From an uncultured Tenacibaculum sp. (GTDB lineage: Bacteria > Bacteroidota > Bacteroidia > Flavobacteriales > Flavobacteriaceae), in assembly GCF_947494125.1 (NCBI RefSeq), contig NZ_CANLTU010000001.1:248001-312000 (forward strand): a stretch of 64,000 nucleotides of DNA. Reading direction: 5' to 3'. Below, piece after piece: positions 16,311 to 25,677 of the stretch (its first letter is position 1; each line of letters opens with the position of its first letter). The notes under the pieces were generated by a model, which saw only the letters and a list, made by a program, of their open reading frames with translations, was not told where the DNA came from and did not search any database. Made by a program: the position numbers and the translations under genes.

Positions 16311-17990
16311 ATGTCTAAACCTAATCATAAAGAACGTACCAGAGCACAAGAATCTACCAATGCCATTGAAAAGTTATACATTTCGATGCGTCATTTATTT
16401 AGTCGTGGATTTTATAAGCCAATGGGAGTTTCTGGAGAAACACTACGTAAATCCTTATTGCAATTACGCCCTGAGATTTACGGATCAATTGCTGAAAATA
16501 AAACCGAATTAAATGGTTTGGTTTATATTATTGAGCGATTACCAGAAGGGATTGAAGAATGTCAATTCATCTATTTAACTGCAGATGAAGGCTATAGAAA
16601 TTCAAAATTCAAAGCAATAGTTCCTCCTAAAAGAAGAAGAAATTGCTATCGTATTGATAAGGATCAAATGAATATTGAAATTACGCGTGGCCGTTCAGAA
16701 ATTTATGATATTCTTACCCATCTTACTTTCTTATTTATAGAGTCTCATAAAATTAAAGACCGTGTAATTATTAATAACGGAGAAAGTTTTATTAGAGAAT
16801 GGGTGCAATTAGAAGACATTGTTTTAAATAATAAAACAATTAGCGATGAAGAAAAAGATGTAATTGTTGTACATCTAGGAAACATTTTAGGAAGAACTTA
16901 CGACGAAGTGTATGATGCGTATAACACTTTTGCAACCAAAGAAAATCCTAATAGATTTTTTCATTTAATTTATTGGTTAGGAAAACTAGCAATAAATGAA
17001 GAAATATACGAGCAAAAACGATCAGTAAAATTTAGTTCTGTATTAATAGAAGAAATTGGACACCATTTTTATGGTGAAATATGGGCTAACAACATAAAAG
17101 AAGTTCTTTTAGAGAATAGTTTAATAGAACGTCCTATACATATTATTAGTGCAAACATGCACAGTGTAATGAATAGTATTTATGCTCAAAATGCTTTGCC
17201 AAATGAGGTGAAAAAGCATAAAGGTTTTGAGCTTTTTGAAGTATTAAGTAATGCAAACAGTCAACCTTTACAAAAGGCTGTTAAAAACCATGCTTCAGAA
17301 AACGGATTAATCTACATTAAAGATACATCAGGTACTAATATTAATGTTCAAGTTATTGATACAGAAAAAATAGACTTTGATACAACATCTTTTGAAAAAA
17401 TAAATTCAACTGGAGAAAAACCAGTAATTATTGTAATGGATTATGCATTTGGAGAACAAGCATATGAAACTATGGACGAATTGTTAAAACCATATAAAAC
17501 AGGAAATAAATCTATTCATTTAGATGTAGTTTCAGTTTCAATAATGGGTAAAGCAGGTATTTTAGAAGGTGGTAAAGGAGATATTATGATTCCTTCTTCA
17601 CATATTTTTGAAGGTACTGCAGATAATTATCCTTTTAAAAATGAATTAACCAAAGAAGATTTAGAAGGTTTTGGAGTTCAAGTTTTTGATGGAGCCATGG
17701 TAAGTGTACTGGGGACTTCATTACAAAACAAAGACTTATTGAAATTCTTCCACGATTCTACTTGGAATGTTATTGGTTTAGAAATGGAAGGAGCGCATTA
17801 TCAAAAAGCAATACAATCGGCTTCTAAAATTAGAGGAAATGTTAGAGAAGATATAAAAGTACGATATGCGTATTATGCTTCAGATAATCCGCTAGAAACT
17901 GGAGCAACTCTTGCTTCTGGAGGTTTGGGTATGAGTGGAGTAACACCAACCTATGCAATAACGCAAAAAATACTAGAACAAATATTTTAA
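16311..17990 (+). CDS. Conserved Bacteroidota protein with nucleosidase-like C-terminal domain (DUF6909-like)
   Basis: Starting at ATG 16311 (MSKPNHKERTRAQES) gives 559 residues. The N-terminal half (about 1-330) has no domain I can name. The C-terminal part (about 365-559) reads like the nucleoside phosphorylase/AMP nucleosidase fold: VIIVMDYAFGEQAYE, DVVSVSIMGKAGILEGGKGD, and above all VIGLEMEGAHYQKAI, the Met-Glu-Gly ribose-binding motif. Annotators have called similar proteins AMP nucleosidase or DUF6909 (from memory). Activity is inferred, not shown. The gene has its own promoter and terminator, so it is probably monocistronic. Confidence 0.75.
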   Translation: MSKPNHKERTRAQESTNAIEKLYISMRHLFSRGFYKPMGVSGETLRKSLLQLRPEIYGSIAENKTELNGLVYIIERLPEGIEECQFIYLTADEGYRNSKFKAIVPPKRRRNCYRIDKDQMNIEITRGRSEIYDILTHLTFLFIESHKIKDRVIINNGESFIREWVQLEDIVLNNKTISDEEKDVIVVHLGNILGRTYDEVYDAYNTFATKENPNRFFHLIYWLGKLAINEEIYEQKRSVKFSSVLIEEIGHHFYGEIWANNIKEVLLENSLIERPIHIISANMHSVMNSIYAQNALPNEVKKHKGFELFEVLSNANSQPLQKAVKNHASENGLIYIKDTSGTNINVQVIDTEKIDFDTTSFEKINSTGEKPVIIVMDYAFGEQAYETMDELLKPYKTGNKSIHLDVVSVSIMGKAGILEGGKGDIMIPSSHIFEGTADNYPFKNELTKEDLEGFGVQVFDGAMVSVLGTSLQNKDLLKFFHDSTWNVIGLEMEGAHYQKAIQSASKIRGNVREDIKVRYAYYASDNPLETGATLASGGLGMSGVTPTYAITQKILEQIF

Positions 17991-17996
17991 ACAATT

Positions 17997-18026
17997 AAAA
18001 GGCTATTTTTTTAAATAGCCTTTTTT
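17997..18026 (+). terminator. Intrinsic terminator
   Basis: AAAAGGCTATTT pairs with AAATAGCCTTTT and runs into T's, 7 bp after the nucleosidase-like gene. Confidence 0.85.
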
Positions 18027-18033
18027 CTTATTT

Positions 18034-18041
18034 TATATTTG
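18034..18041 (+). promoter_or_regulatory. -7 promoter element upstream of purD
   Basis: TATATTTG fits TAnnTTTG, 25 bases before the purD start and just after the preceding terminator. Confidence 0.6.
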
Positions 18042-18066
18042 CAAATACAACACAACAACACACAAA

Positions 18067-19341
18067 ATGAATATTCTAATTTTAGGATCAGGTGGTAGAG
18101 AGCACGCCTTTGCAAAGAAGCTTTCTGAAAGTACTAAAATCAATAACTTATTTGTAGCGCCTGGTAACGCAGGAACTAGTAGTATAGCTACAAACATTCA
18201 CATTAATCCAACCAATTTTCAACAAGTAAAAGAAACGGTTTTACAACAGGCTATTAATATGGTTGTGGTAGGACCAGAAGCTCCTTTAGTAGAAGGAATT
18301 CACGATTTCTTTTTAGCAGATAACGATCTAAAAAATATTCCAGTAATTGGCCCTAAAAAAGACGGCGCTTTGTTAGAGGGAAGTAAAGATTTTTCAAAGC
18401 AGTTTATGATAAAACATAACATTCCTACTGCTAAATATGAATCATTTACAACAGAAACTTTAGCACAAGGAAAAAAGTTTTTAGAAACTTTAGCACCTCC
18501 TTATGTTTTAAAAGCCGATGGTTTAGCAGCTGGTAAAGGTGTTTTAATTTTAAACAATTTAGAAGAAGCAAAAGTTGAACTTGAAGAAATGCTTTCCAAT
18601 CAAAAATTTGGAGCAGCATCTTCAACTGTAGTTATTGAAGAATTTTTAAAAGGAATAGAGCTTTCTGTTTTTGTTTTAACAGATGGAAAAAATTATAAAA
18701 TATTACCTTCTGCAAAAGATTATAAACGTATTGGTGAAGGTGATACGGGTCTAAATACCGGCGGAATGGGGGCTATTTCTCCAGTTCCTTTTGCTACCGA
18801 TGACTTTTTACAGAAAGTAGAAGAACTAGTCGTAAAACCAACAATAAACGGCTTACAAAAAGACGGGATTGATTACCGTGGATTTATCTTTATTGGTTTA
18901 ATGAATGATAACGGAAATCCTTCAGTTGTTGAATACAATGTTCGTATGGGAGATCCTGAAACGGAAGTTGTATTACCTAGAATAGAATCTGATTTAGTAG
19001 ATTTATTCGAAGGAGTTGCGAATCAAACTTTAAATGAAAAATCTTATGAGGTAACACCACAAACTGCTACCACTGTAATGTTAGTTTCTGGAGGATATCC
19101 TGAAGCTTATGAAAAAGGGAAAGCGATAACGGGATTTAATACAGTTGAAGATTCTATTGTTTTTCATGCAGGAACTACAGAAAAAGATGGTAATGTGGTA
19201 ACTAATGGAGGTAGAGTAATGGCAGTTACTTCTTTTGGAGACTCTATTGAAGAAGCTCTTCAAAAATCATACAAAAGCATTGACAAAATAACTTTCGATA
19301 AAATAAACTATCGTAAAGATATTGGGTTCGATTTAATATAA
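18067..19341 (+). CDS. purD: Phosphoribosylamine--glycine ligase
   Basis: This 424-residue ATP-grasp enzyme joins phosphoribosylamine and glycine in purine synthesis (second step). It begins MNILILGSGGREHA (the N-domain phosphate loop) and contains the ATP-grasp segment ADGLAAGKGVLIL, the GAR synthetase signature region NTGGMGAISPVP, and EYNVRMGDPETEVVLPR with the metal-binding residues. Length is normal. It stands alone between its own promoter and a strong terminator. Confidence 0.98.
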   Translation: MNILILGSGGREHAFAKKLSESTKINNLFVAPGNAGTSSIATNIHINPTNFQQVKETVLQQAINMVVVGPEAPLVEGIHDFFLADNDLKNIPVIGPKKDGALLEGSKDFSKQFMIKHNIPTAKYESFTTETLAQGKKFLETLAPPYVLKADGLAAGKGVLILNNLEEAKVELEEMLSNQKFGAASSTVVIEEFLKGIELSVFVLTDGKNYKILPSAKDYKRIGEGDTGLNTGGMGAISPVPFATDDFLQKVEELVVKPTINGLQKDGIDYRGFIFIGLMNDNGNPSVVEYNVRMGDPETEVVLPRIESDLVDLFEGVANQTLNEKSYEVTPQTATTVMLVSGGYPEAYEKGKAITGFNTVEDSIVFHAGTTEKDGNVVTNGGRVMAVTSFGDSIEEALQKSYKSIDKITFDKINYRKDIGFDLI

Positions 19342-19346
19342 ATTAC

Positions 19347-19384
19347 AAAAAAGAAGGAGTTGATAAATCAACTCCTTCTTTTTT
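19347..19384. terminator. Bidirectional intrinsic terminator
   Basis: GAAGGAGTTGA pairs with TCAACTCCTTC across a TAAA loop, with A-run before and T-run after. It lies between convergent purD and the histidine kinase gene. Confidence 0.88.
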
Positions 19385-20426
19385 ACATTGCTTTTTCTAA
19401 GGTAAACGAAAACTCAGAACCTTTACCAAAATCACTTTTTAATAAAATGGTTTCGTTATGCGCTTCTATAATATGCTTTACAATAGATAATCCTAAACCA
19501 GAACCTCCTTGTTCTCTTGAACGACTTTGATCTACACGATAAAAACGCTCAAATAAACGAGAAACATGTTCTTGTTTTATACCCTCACCATTGTCAGAAA
19601 TTTTAATAATAAACTTATTTGGATTGTATGCTTCAATACTTACAGTAGTAGCCCCACCAACTTTACCATATTTTATAGAGTTTACTATCAAATTAATTAG
19701 CACTTGCTCAATGCGTTCAACATCTCCTTTAACAAAATGCGGAAACTCATAAATTCGATCAAACACTAAAACAATGTTTCGCTTTTTAGCTTTCATTTCA
19801 AATAAATCAAAAACATTTTGAATAAGTTCTAGAATATTAAAAGTTTCAATATTCATTTTCATTCCTTCAGTTTCTAATTTAGCAATCATATCTAAATCTT
19901 TAATAATAGAAGTTAACCTTTCAACTCCTTTATTGGCTCTACTTAAATATTTTGTACGTATTTCTTCATCTTCAGCAGCACCCTCTATTAAAGTTAAAAT
20001 ATAACCTTGAACAGTAAAAAGTGGTGTTTTTAATTCGTGTGCTACATTCCCTAAAAAGTCTCTACGAAAAGAATCTCTTTGTGTTAATAATGCAATTTCC
20101 TCACTTTTTCCTTCTACATATTTTTGTACACTTTTTGTAAGGGCTTCAACATCGGTAGTTACTTTTTTTCTTTCTAAGTCATTTACATCTAAAATAGAAA
20201 TGTCTTCATATAGTTTTTTAACTCGCTGATATATAAAATATTCTGCCCTATACTGAATAATAAAAAATGATATCACAAACATTACAAGACCAAAAACAAT
20301 AACCGCACCTATACCTAATAAATTAATTAAAAGAAAATACGATAACAAAGCTATTATTACAGATATTGAAGTAGAATACAACGCCGACCAAAGTGCGTAT
20401 TTATATGTTTTTTTAATTTTTTTCAT
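19383..20426 (-). CDS. phoR: Sensor histidine kinase, PhoR-like
   Basis: The 347-residue membrane kinase has two N-terminal helices (about residues 12-60) with almost no periplasmic loop. A short linker leads to a HisKA domain with phospho-acceptor His (GNVAHELKTPLFTVQGY) and a HATPase_c domain (NLIVNSIKYG N-box, ISDNGEGI G1, GGSGLGLSIVKHI G2). It lacks a PAS domain. It lies 55 bp downstream of an OmpR/PhoB-type regulator. The two-helix layout without a sensor loop is typical of PhoR, which reads phosphate status through the Pst/PhoU complex. The PhoR name is inferred, since no pst genes are in the window. Confidence 0.85.
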   Translation of the reverse strand: MKKIKKTYKYALWSALYSTSISVIIALLSYFLLINLLGIGAVIVFGLVMFVISFFIIQYRAEYFIYQRVKKLYEDISILDVNDLERKKVTTDVEALTKSVQKYVEGKSEEIALLTQRDSFRRDFLGNVAHELKTPLFTVQGYILTLIEGAAEDEEIRTKYLSRANKGVERLTSIIKDLDMIAKLETEGMKMNIETFNILELIQNVFDLFEMKAKKRNIVLVFDRIYEFPHFVKGDVERIEQVLINLIVNSIKYGKVGGATTVSIEAYNPNKFIIKISDNGEGIKQEHVSRLFERFYRVDQSRSREQGGSGLGLSIVKHIIEAHNETILLKSDFGKGSEFSFTLEKAM

Positions 20427-20436
20427 TATAAAAAAA

Positions 20437-20460
20437 TAGATTGCTTTGTTAGCAATCTAT
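20437..20460 (-). other. Intercistronic hairpin between regulator and kinase genes
   Basis: ATAGATTGCT pairs perfectly with AGCAATCTAT across a short loop in the 55-bp gap. It has no strong T-run on the minus strand, so it may reduce kinase expression or protect mRNA rather than terminate. Confidence 0.5.
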
Positions 20461-20481
20461 ATAAATATTTTAAGTTTTAAT

Positions 20482-21180
20482 TTATTTTTCTGAGCCTTCT
20501 AAAACAAATTTATATCCAACTCCTTTTACTGTTTTAAAAAAATCGTCGCCAATTTTTTCTCTAAGTTTTCTAATGTGTACATCAATAGTACGTCCACCAA
20601 CAACAACTTCATTTCCCCAAACGCTATCTAAAATAACTTCTCTTTTAAAAACTTTTCCAGGCTTCGAAGTTAACAAAGAAAACAATTCAAATTCTTTTCT
20701 AGGTAAGGCAATTTTTTTATCACCTTTAAACACAACATACTCATCTCTATTAATAACAATATCACCAATTTTTGTTGTGGTATCAACTTCACCTTCTGTT
20801 TTTAAACGTCTTAATAAAGATTTCACCTTACTCACCAAAACCTTTGGTTTAACTGGCTTCGTTATATAATCATCGGCACCAGCATCAAAACCTGCAACTT
20901 GCGAATAATCTTCACCTCTTGCTGTTAAAAAAGAGATAATTACATCTTCTAACGGTTTTATATTTCTAATCTTTTCACACGCTTCAATACCATCCATTTC
21001 AGGCATCATAATATCTAATAATATTAAATGTGGATGTATTTTTTTTGCTGTCTTAACAGCTTCTATTCCGTTATTCGCTGTAAAAACTTGATATCCTTCA
21101 GATTTTAAGTTATAACCTACTATCTCTAAAATATCAGGTTCATCATCAACTAGTAAAATTTTAATATCATTCGTATTCAT
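20482..21180 (-). CDS. phoB: Response regulator, OmpR/PhoB family
   Basis: The 232-residue regulator has a receiver domain (acidic pair in LLVDDEPDI, phospho-acceptor Asp in LILLDIMMPEMDG, Lys in DYITKPVKPK) and a winged-helix Trans_reg_C domain (about 130-228). The latter shows REVILDSVWGNEVVVGGRTI and a VDVHIRKLREKIG-like recognition region, ending VKGVGYKF. It is the first gene of a minus-strand operon with the PhoR-like kinase. Four 11-bp TTAA-type repeats upstream suggest self-activation. The PhoB assignment is probable, but other OmpR-family roles are possible. Confidence 0.88.
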   Translation of the reverse strand: MNTNDIKILLVDDEPDILEIVGYNLKSEGYQVFTANNGIEAVKTAKKIHPHLILLDIMMPEMDGIEACEKIRNIKPLEDVIISFLTARGEDYSQVAGFDAGADDYITKPVKPKVLVSKVKSLLRRLKTEGEVDTTTKIGDIVINRDEYVVFKGDKKIALPRKEFELFSLLTSKPGKVFKREVILDSVWGNEVVVGGRTIDVHIRKLREKIGDDFFKTVKGVGYKFVLEGSEK

Positions 21181-21248
21181 AGATCATTTTATATTGTGTT
21201 ATCCAAAAGTAACCATAAAATTATAAATCGTTCGCTCTCTTACTTAAC

Positions 21249-21292
21249 TTAACATTCATTTAATCTTTAATAAACATTCGCTTAAATAAGCA
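21249..21292 (-). promoter_or_regulatory. Pho-box-like array of 11-bp direct repeats
   Basis: Four consecutive 11-base units begin TTAACATTCAT, TTAATCTTTAA, TAAACATTCGC and TTAAATAAGCA, with AACATTC repeated exactly 22 bp apart. An 11-bp period matches tandem binding by OmpR/PhoB regulators. It lies 69-112 bp upstream of the regulator gene, so autoregulation is likely. The 245-bp gap to the divergent exonuclease gene holds nothing else clear. Confidence 0.5.
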
Positions 21293-21425
21293 GTAAAACA
21301 CAAATTCTTCTTTTCTTTTTGTTCGGTTTTTGTACGTTTTTTTTATCTTTACCTACCTATCCTATTCAAAATCCTATTATTTTATTTTAAGCTTCTATTA
21401 ATACACGGATTATATACTTAAAAAT

Positions 21426-22142
21426 ATGCTAGATAAAATTAATCTCCAAAATATCTTGTTTTTAGATATTGAAACGGTTCCTGAAGTTGAATTATTTTCT
21501 GAATTATCTGAAGAAAAAAAAGAATTATTCGCTTTAAAAACACAGTATCAGCGTAAGGATGAAATTAGAGCAGAAGATTTTTATCATCGCGCAGGTATTT
21601 GGGCTGAGTTTGGAAAAATAATCTGTATTTCAGTCGGGTATTTTGTAAACAAAAAAGAAGATAGTCAGTTAAGGGTAACTTCTTTTTTTGGTGATGATGA
21701 AACCAAAATTTTAAATGATTTTAAAAATTTACTCGACCAACATTTTAACCTCAACAAACATTTACTCTGCGCACATAATGGAAAAGAATTCGATTTTCCA
21801 TACATAGCACGTAGAATGATAATTAACCGAGTTCCGCTACCGAAAAAACTAAACTTATTTGGTAAAAAACCTTGGGAAGTACCACATTTAGACACCCTAG
21901 ACTTATGGAAGTTTGGCGATTATAAACATTATACATCGTTAAAATTATTAACGGCTATTTTAGACATTCCTTCACCCAAACAAGATATTGATGGTAGCGA
22001 AGTAGCCAACGTGTATTATAAAGAAAAAAACCTACCTCGTATTGTTGATTATTGCGAACGTGATACAGTAGCTGTAGCTCAACTACTATTACGTTTTTTA
22101 AACAAGCCTATTTTAGAAACTAAAAATATTGTTACTATATAA
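21426..22142 (+). CDS. Predicted PolB-like 3'-5' exonuclease
   Basis: This 238-residue DEDD-family exonuclease is like the uncharacterised proteins related to the PolB proofreading domain. The motifs are in order: Exo I FLDIETVPE (Asp, Glu), Exo II CAHNGKEFDFPYIARR (Asp) and Exo III YCERDTVAVAQL (Asp). There is no polymerase domain. It presumably trims DNA or RNA 3' ends in the cytoplasm; the substrate is unknown. It is divergent from the PhoB/PhoR-like operon. Confidence 0.88.
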   Translation: MLDKINLQNILFLDIETVPEVELFSELSEEKKELFALKTQYQRKDEIRAEDFYHRAGIWAEFGKIICISVGYFVNKKEDSQLRVTSFFGDDETKILNDFKNLLDQHFNLNKHLLCAHNGKEFDFPYIARRMIINRVPLPKKLNLFGKKPWEVPHLDTLDLWKFGDYKHYTSLKLLTAILDIPSPKQDIDGSEVANVYYKEKNLPRIVDYCERDTVAVAQLLLRFLNKPILETKNIVTI

Positions 22143-22283
22143 TCCAAGAGTCTATAGAAAATCAGTGATTAACATGTTGTGTCTTTTGTTATATTTGTTT
22201 AAAAGATTGTAAGAATTTCACCACATTATATTCGGTGTATTAAAAATACATGTACAAAATAAACTAGAAGTTAATATGAAAAA

Positions 22284-23099
22284 ATGAAGATATATATAAT
22301 AAATTTAACGCTTCTAATTTTACTGAATTTCAACGTAAGTGCTCAAACAAAGGCATCAAATAACAATAAAATTCACAAAAGCTATATAACAACGTTTGGG
22401 ACTCCAAAGTTAATTAAAAACACTACTACTTTTTATAATAAAAAGGGGACTGAAATTAAACAATCTACAATTAGTTTTTCTAAAAATTTAGATACAATTA
22501 TAGAGAAAAGATTTAAAGATTTTAAATTACAAGCTCAATTAGTTTTTATTTTTAATAGAAATAGAAATTTGATTTACAGATCCTTTAAAAATAAAGTACC
22601 CCTAGTAGGCTGGCAATTTAAATCAACAAAATATAAATTCGATAAAACTGGTTTAATTTCTAGAGAAACAAGAGGGAAGAATGGCAATTTAATAGACTTT
22701 GATGTTATTGAAAATGATTCTTTAAAAAACAAAATATCTTTAAAAACATATAATTCATATGGAGAGTTAATAGGATACGAAAAAACAAAATATAACTATA
22801 AAGAGAATACAAAAAAATGGAGTGTTTATAATCGTTCTGGAAAAAAAACAACTGAAAAAACTTCTTATATATATAATGAGAAAAAAAGCTTAAATGATTA
22901 TAATAAATTTGGTGATAATATTTTTTACCCAAGAAATTGGTATACTAATGATAATACCTATTATCAAATTGAAATCAAATACGACAAACTAGGAAACTGG
23001 ATTGAAAAAAAGACTTATGAGGTTAAAAAAATCAATGGAGTGTTTAAAAACAAAAAAAAGTATCGAAAAAACAAACGAAAGATAAAATATCAAAAATAA
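22284..23099 (+). CDS. Exported protein of unknown function
   Basis: The 271-residue product has a signal peptide (MKIYIINLTLLILLNFNVSA, cleavage near Q21) and a lysine- and tyrosine-rich body. Short repeats of the form YNsxGexxgyexxkY recur (about residues 110-215), resembling the YD/MORN-like repeats common in exported Bacteroidota proteins. There is no lipobox and no T9SS domain. It is probably a periplasmic or surface protein; I cannot assign a role. Confidence 0.7.
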   Translation: MKIYIINLTLLILLNFNVSAQTKASNNNKIHKSYITTFGTPKLIKNTTTFYNKKGTEIKQSTISFSKNLDTIIEKRFKDFKLQAQLVFIFNRNRNLIYRSFKNKVPLVGWQFKSTKYKFDKTGLISRETRGKNGNLIDFDVIENDSLKNKISLKTYNSYGELIGYEKTKYNYKENTKKWSVYNRSGKKTTEKTSYIYNEKKSLNDYNKFGDNIFYPRNWYTNDNTYYQIEIKYDKLGNWIEKKTYEVKKINGVFKNKKKYRKNKRKIKYQK

Positions 23100-23211
23100 A
23101 CCTACATAGTCAAGCCATTCAACAGTATAAAATACGACTCCTCCAATTATATGCTATAGACTATTATTAAAAAGTAAGTTAATTATTTTAATTTGAACTA
23201 AAATTAAAAAG

Positions 23212-23637
23212 ATGAAAACAACAACATTTCTAACATTTGTAGGTGATCAATGTGGAAAGGCAGAAGAGGCAATAAAATTTTACACCGCTATTTTTCCAAA
23301 TTCAGAAATTAAAAATCTAACAAAATACTCAGAAGGAGAAGCAGGAGGAACACCAGAACTTATAAAACATGGGGTCTTTACATTAAATGGCACTAAGTAT
23401 ATGATTTCCGAAAACAATTATAATCATGCATGGTCAATTACACCAGGAGTATCAATTTTAATTGAATCTAACTCAGAAAATGAGATTCAAACTTTATTCG
23501 AAACACTATCTTCAAAAGGAGGCAAAATAATGATTCCTCTAGACAGCTACGATTCGGGAGATTATGGGTTTGGTAAAAAATTCGGATGGTGCGAAGATAA
23601 ATATGGAGTTTCTTGGCAACTTATTCTTTTAGACTAA
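23212..23637 (+). CDS. VOC-family protein (PhnB/3-dmu-9_3-mt-like)
   Basis: This 141-residue vicinal-oxygen-chelate protein has the PhnB-like arrangement: EEAIKFYTAIFPNSEI near the start, GTKYMISEN in the middle, and the C-terminal KFGWCEDKYGVSWQLIL. Proteins of this group are metal-binding barrel proteins of unknown substrate, despite old annotations as 3-demethylubiquinone methyltransferase. It is a single gene among small accessory genes. Confidence 0.85.
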   Translation: MKTTTFLTFVGDQCGKAEEAIKFYTAIFPNSEIKNLTKYSEGEAGGTPELIKHGVFTLNGTKYMISENNYNHAWSITPGVSILIESNSENEIQTLFETLSSKGGKIMIPLDSYDSGDYGFGKKFGWCEDKYGVSWQLILLD

Positions 23638-23687
23638 ATTCGAAAAAAATTAATAAAGCGTAGATACTCAAAACATCTAATAAAATT

Positions 23688-24134
23688 ATGAGAAAAATAA
23701 ACATAGAAAAATTATCTCAGTACGCAATAATCTTAATTGCATTATCAGCACTTTTTGTTTCAATATGGCAAATAAATATATCTCATAAACACAATAAGCT
23801 TTCTGTAGAACCATATCTTGATTATCATCTTGACCAATCCAACGCTACATTAACTGTTAAGTTTTCAAATCAAGGTTTCGGACCTGCAATTGTTAAAAAA
23901 ATAACATATATCTATAAAAATAAAACATACAATTCTTTAGAAGATTTTTTAAACGATTCTGGTGAAATTAGTAACAGACTGGAAAGTTTTCAATATGGAG
24001 CTAACACAATTATAGCAAGTGGAGAAAGAAAGTTATTAGTAAAATTAAAAGGCTCGAAAATTAGAGGAGTAAGAGTAAACATTATTTATAAAACTGTTTA
24101 TAAAGACCAAAAAGAATTCAGCTTTAAATTTTAA
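23688..24134 (+). CDS. Small membrane-anchored protein of unknown function
   Basis: The 148-residue protein has one N-terminal membrane helix (about residues 11-29, YAIILIALSALFVSIWQ) and a beta-rich outer domain starting with a VEPYLDYHL stretch and the NQGFGPAIVK turn. I recognise no named family. The flanks hold no shared operon signal: 50 bp after the VOC gene, convergent with the decarboxylase gene. Confidence 0.65.
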   Translation: MRKINIEKLSQYAIILIALSALFVSIWQINISHKHNKLSVEPYLDYHLDQSNATLTVKFSNQGFGPAIVKKITYIYKNKTYNSLEDFLNDSGEISNRLESFQYGANTIIASGERKLLVKLKGSKIRGVRVNIIYKTVYKDQKEFSFKF

Positions 24135-24264
24135 TCATCAGAAATACTATTGCTTAAAAAGTTATAATATGGTAATAGTGTTTTTAATAACAATAAGTAC
24201 TAACCATAATACTTTATAAAGTTAACTACAAGTACCACTAATTACCATAGCTCTCTCAGGTTTT

Positions 24265-25662
24265 CTATACACTCATCTCCGCTACTTTAGTCAAATTCGG
24301 CGTTTTCTCAACGAAGGCTTCTAACACTTTAAAAAAGTTTAGAATATCAACTTTTTTGTTATTAGCATTAATTGTAACTAGTCTTATAAATGTTTCATTA
24401 TCAAAAGAACCAAAACCTACCACGGTAATTTGTTCTTCATATAAAGCAGTACAAAGAGCAGTTGGGTCTATATTTTTGTAATTAAAACAAATAGAAATAG
24501 AATCATCAAAACTATATAATTTGTAATCAGAATTGTTTCTAATATAGTCTAAAGCAATCGTTGCCAAATCAAATTGTTGATCAACAATTTTCTCTAAACC
24601 TTTAGTTCCAATTGATTTCCAAAGTGTCCAAAACTTTAAAGCATCATTTCTTCTTCCACATTGAAAAGAAGTTTTACCTAAGTTAAAATCGTCACCATCA
24701 GTTTGGTATAAATAATCAGCATCATTACTAAAAGAATCATACAAATGCTTTTTATCATTCACTAAAATAATAGAGCATGTTAAAGGAGTTCCTAACATTT
24801 TATGAGCATTGTAACTAAAAGAATTAGATCTTTCAACACCTTTTATCAAATGTTTATATTTCTCGCTAAAAATTACAGACCCACAATATGCACCATCAAC
24901 ATGAAGCCACATATTATACTTTTCAGAAATATCAGCAATTTTATCAATCGGGTCAAAAGCACCTAAAACGGTGGTTCCAGCAGTTGCATTTACATAGGTA
25001 GGAATTCCACCATTTTGTATGTCTACTTTTATCTGAGCTTCTAAATCTTCGGCAATCATTCTTCCTTTAGCATCCGCAGAAATATAACGAATATTGTTTT
25101 TCCCAATTCCAGCAAAAGTTGCGTTCTTAGCATTAGAATAATGAGATTCTTTAGAAGTATACACAATCAAAGGTTTAGACATTCCGTTAGCTCTACATTC
25201 AGGATCTTTGGCATCACGTCCCATAATTAAAGCCATATAATTACTCATAGAACCTCCAGTAGGAAATGTACCATTACTATTAGAACCATAACCAACTAAA
25301 TTACAAGATTGCCTAATAATTTCTTGCTCAATACCAACTTGCGGACCCGCAACTTTGTATGTATACATGCTGTTATTTAGTAAAACAGCCAATAAATCTC
25401 CTAAAACGGCTTTGCTTTGTCTACCTCCAAAAAGTTGATTAAAAAATAACTTTGTAGCAGTTTTGGGAGTAGAAACCAATACTTCTTCAAGTAACGTTTT
25501 AAATGCATCATCAATCATTGGAGATTGATTTAACGAAAGATCAATTGAATTATATAATTCATTTGCTTCAATTCGTTCAGCTACCGGATTTTTTTCTTCT
25601 TCGTTAAGTAAAGCTTCAACTAATTCGTTGAATAAGATTAAATCCTTTTTTATACTAGACAT
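24265..25662 (-). CDS. PLP-dependent group II decarboxylase, probable cysteine sulfinate decarboxylase
   Basis: The 465-residue enzyme is a group II amino acid decarboxylase (glutamate/aromatic/CSAD family). The PLP-binding Lys is in SYNAHKMLGTPLTCS (around residue 287), and the cofactor Asp in WLHVDGAYCGSV. The family also decarboxylates glutamate, aspartate or aromatic amino acids. Its gene directly follows (15 bp) a cysteine dioxygenase gene, whose product, cysteine sulfinate, is the CSAD substrate. The pair would therefore make hypotaurine, leading to taurine. Substrate is inferred from context. Confidence 0.85.
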   Translation of the reverse strand: MSSIKKDLILFNELVEALLNEEEKNPVAERIEANELYNSIDLSLNQSPMIDDAFKTLLEEVLVSTPKTATKLFFNQLFGGRQSKAVLGDLLAVLLNNSMYTYKVAGPQVGIEQEIIRQSCNLVGYGSNSNGTFPTGGSMSNYMALIMGRDAKDPECRANGMSKPLIVYTSKESHYSNAKNATFAGIGKNNIRYISADAKGRMIAEDLEAQIKVDIQNGGIPTYVNATAGTTVLGAFDPIDKIADISEKYNMWLHVDGAYCGSVIFSEKYKHLIKGVERSNSFSYNAHKMLGTPLTCSIILVNDKKHLYDSFSNDADYLYQTDGDDFNLGKTSFQCGRRNDALKFWTLWKSIGTKGLEKIVDQQFDLATIALDYIRNNSDYKLYSFDDSISICFNYKNIDPTALCTALYEEQITVVGFGSFDNETFIRLVTINANNKKVDILNFFKVLEAFVEKTPNLTKVAEMSV

Positions 25663-25677
25663 ACAATTTTTTTCTTA

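Noticed and set aside
24265..25662. Calling the decarboxylase glutamate decarboxylase
   Set aside because: The family motif alone does not separate substrates, and the adjacent cysteine dioxygenase points to cysteine sulfinate. No GABA antiporter is present.
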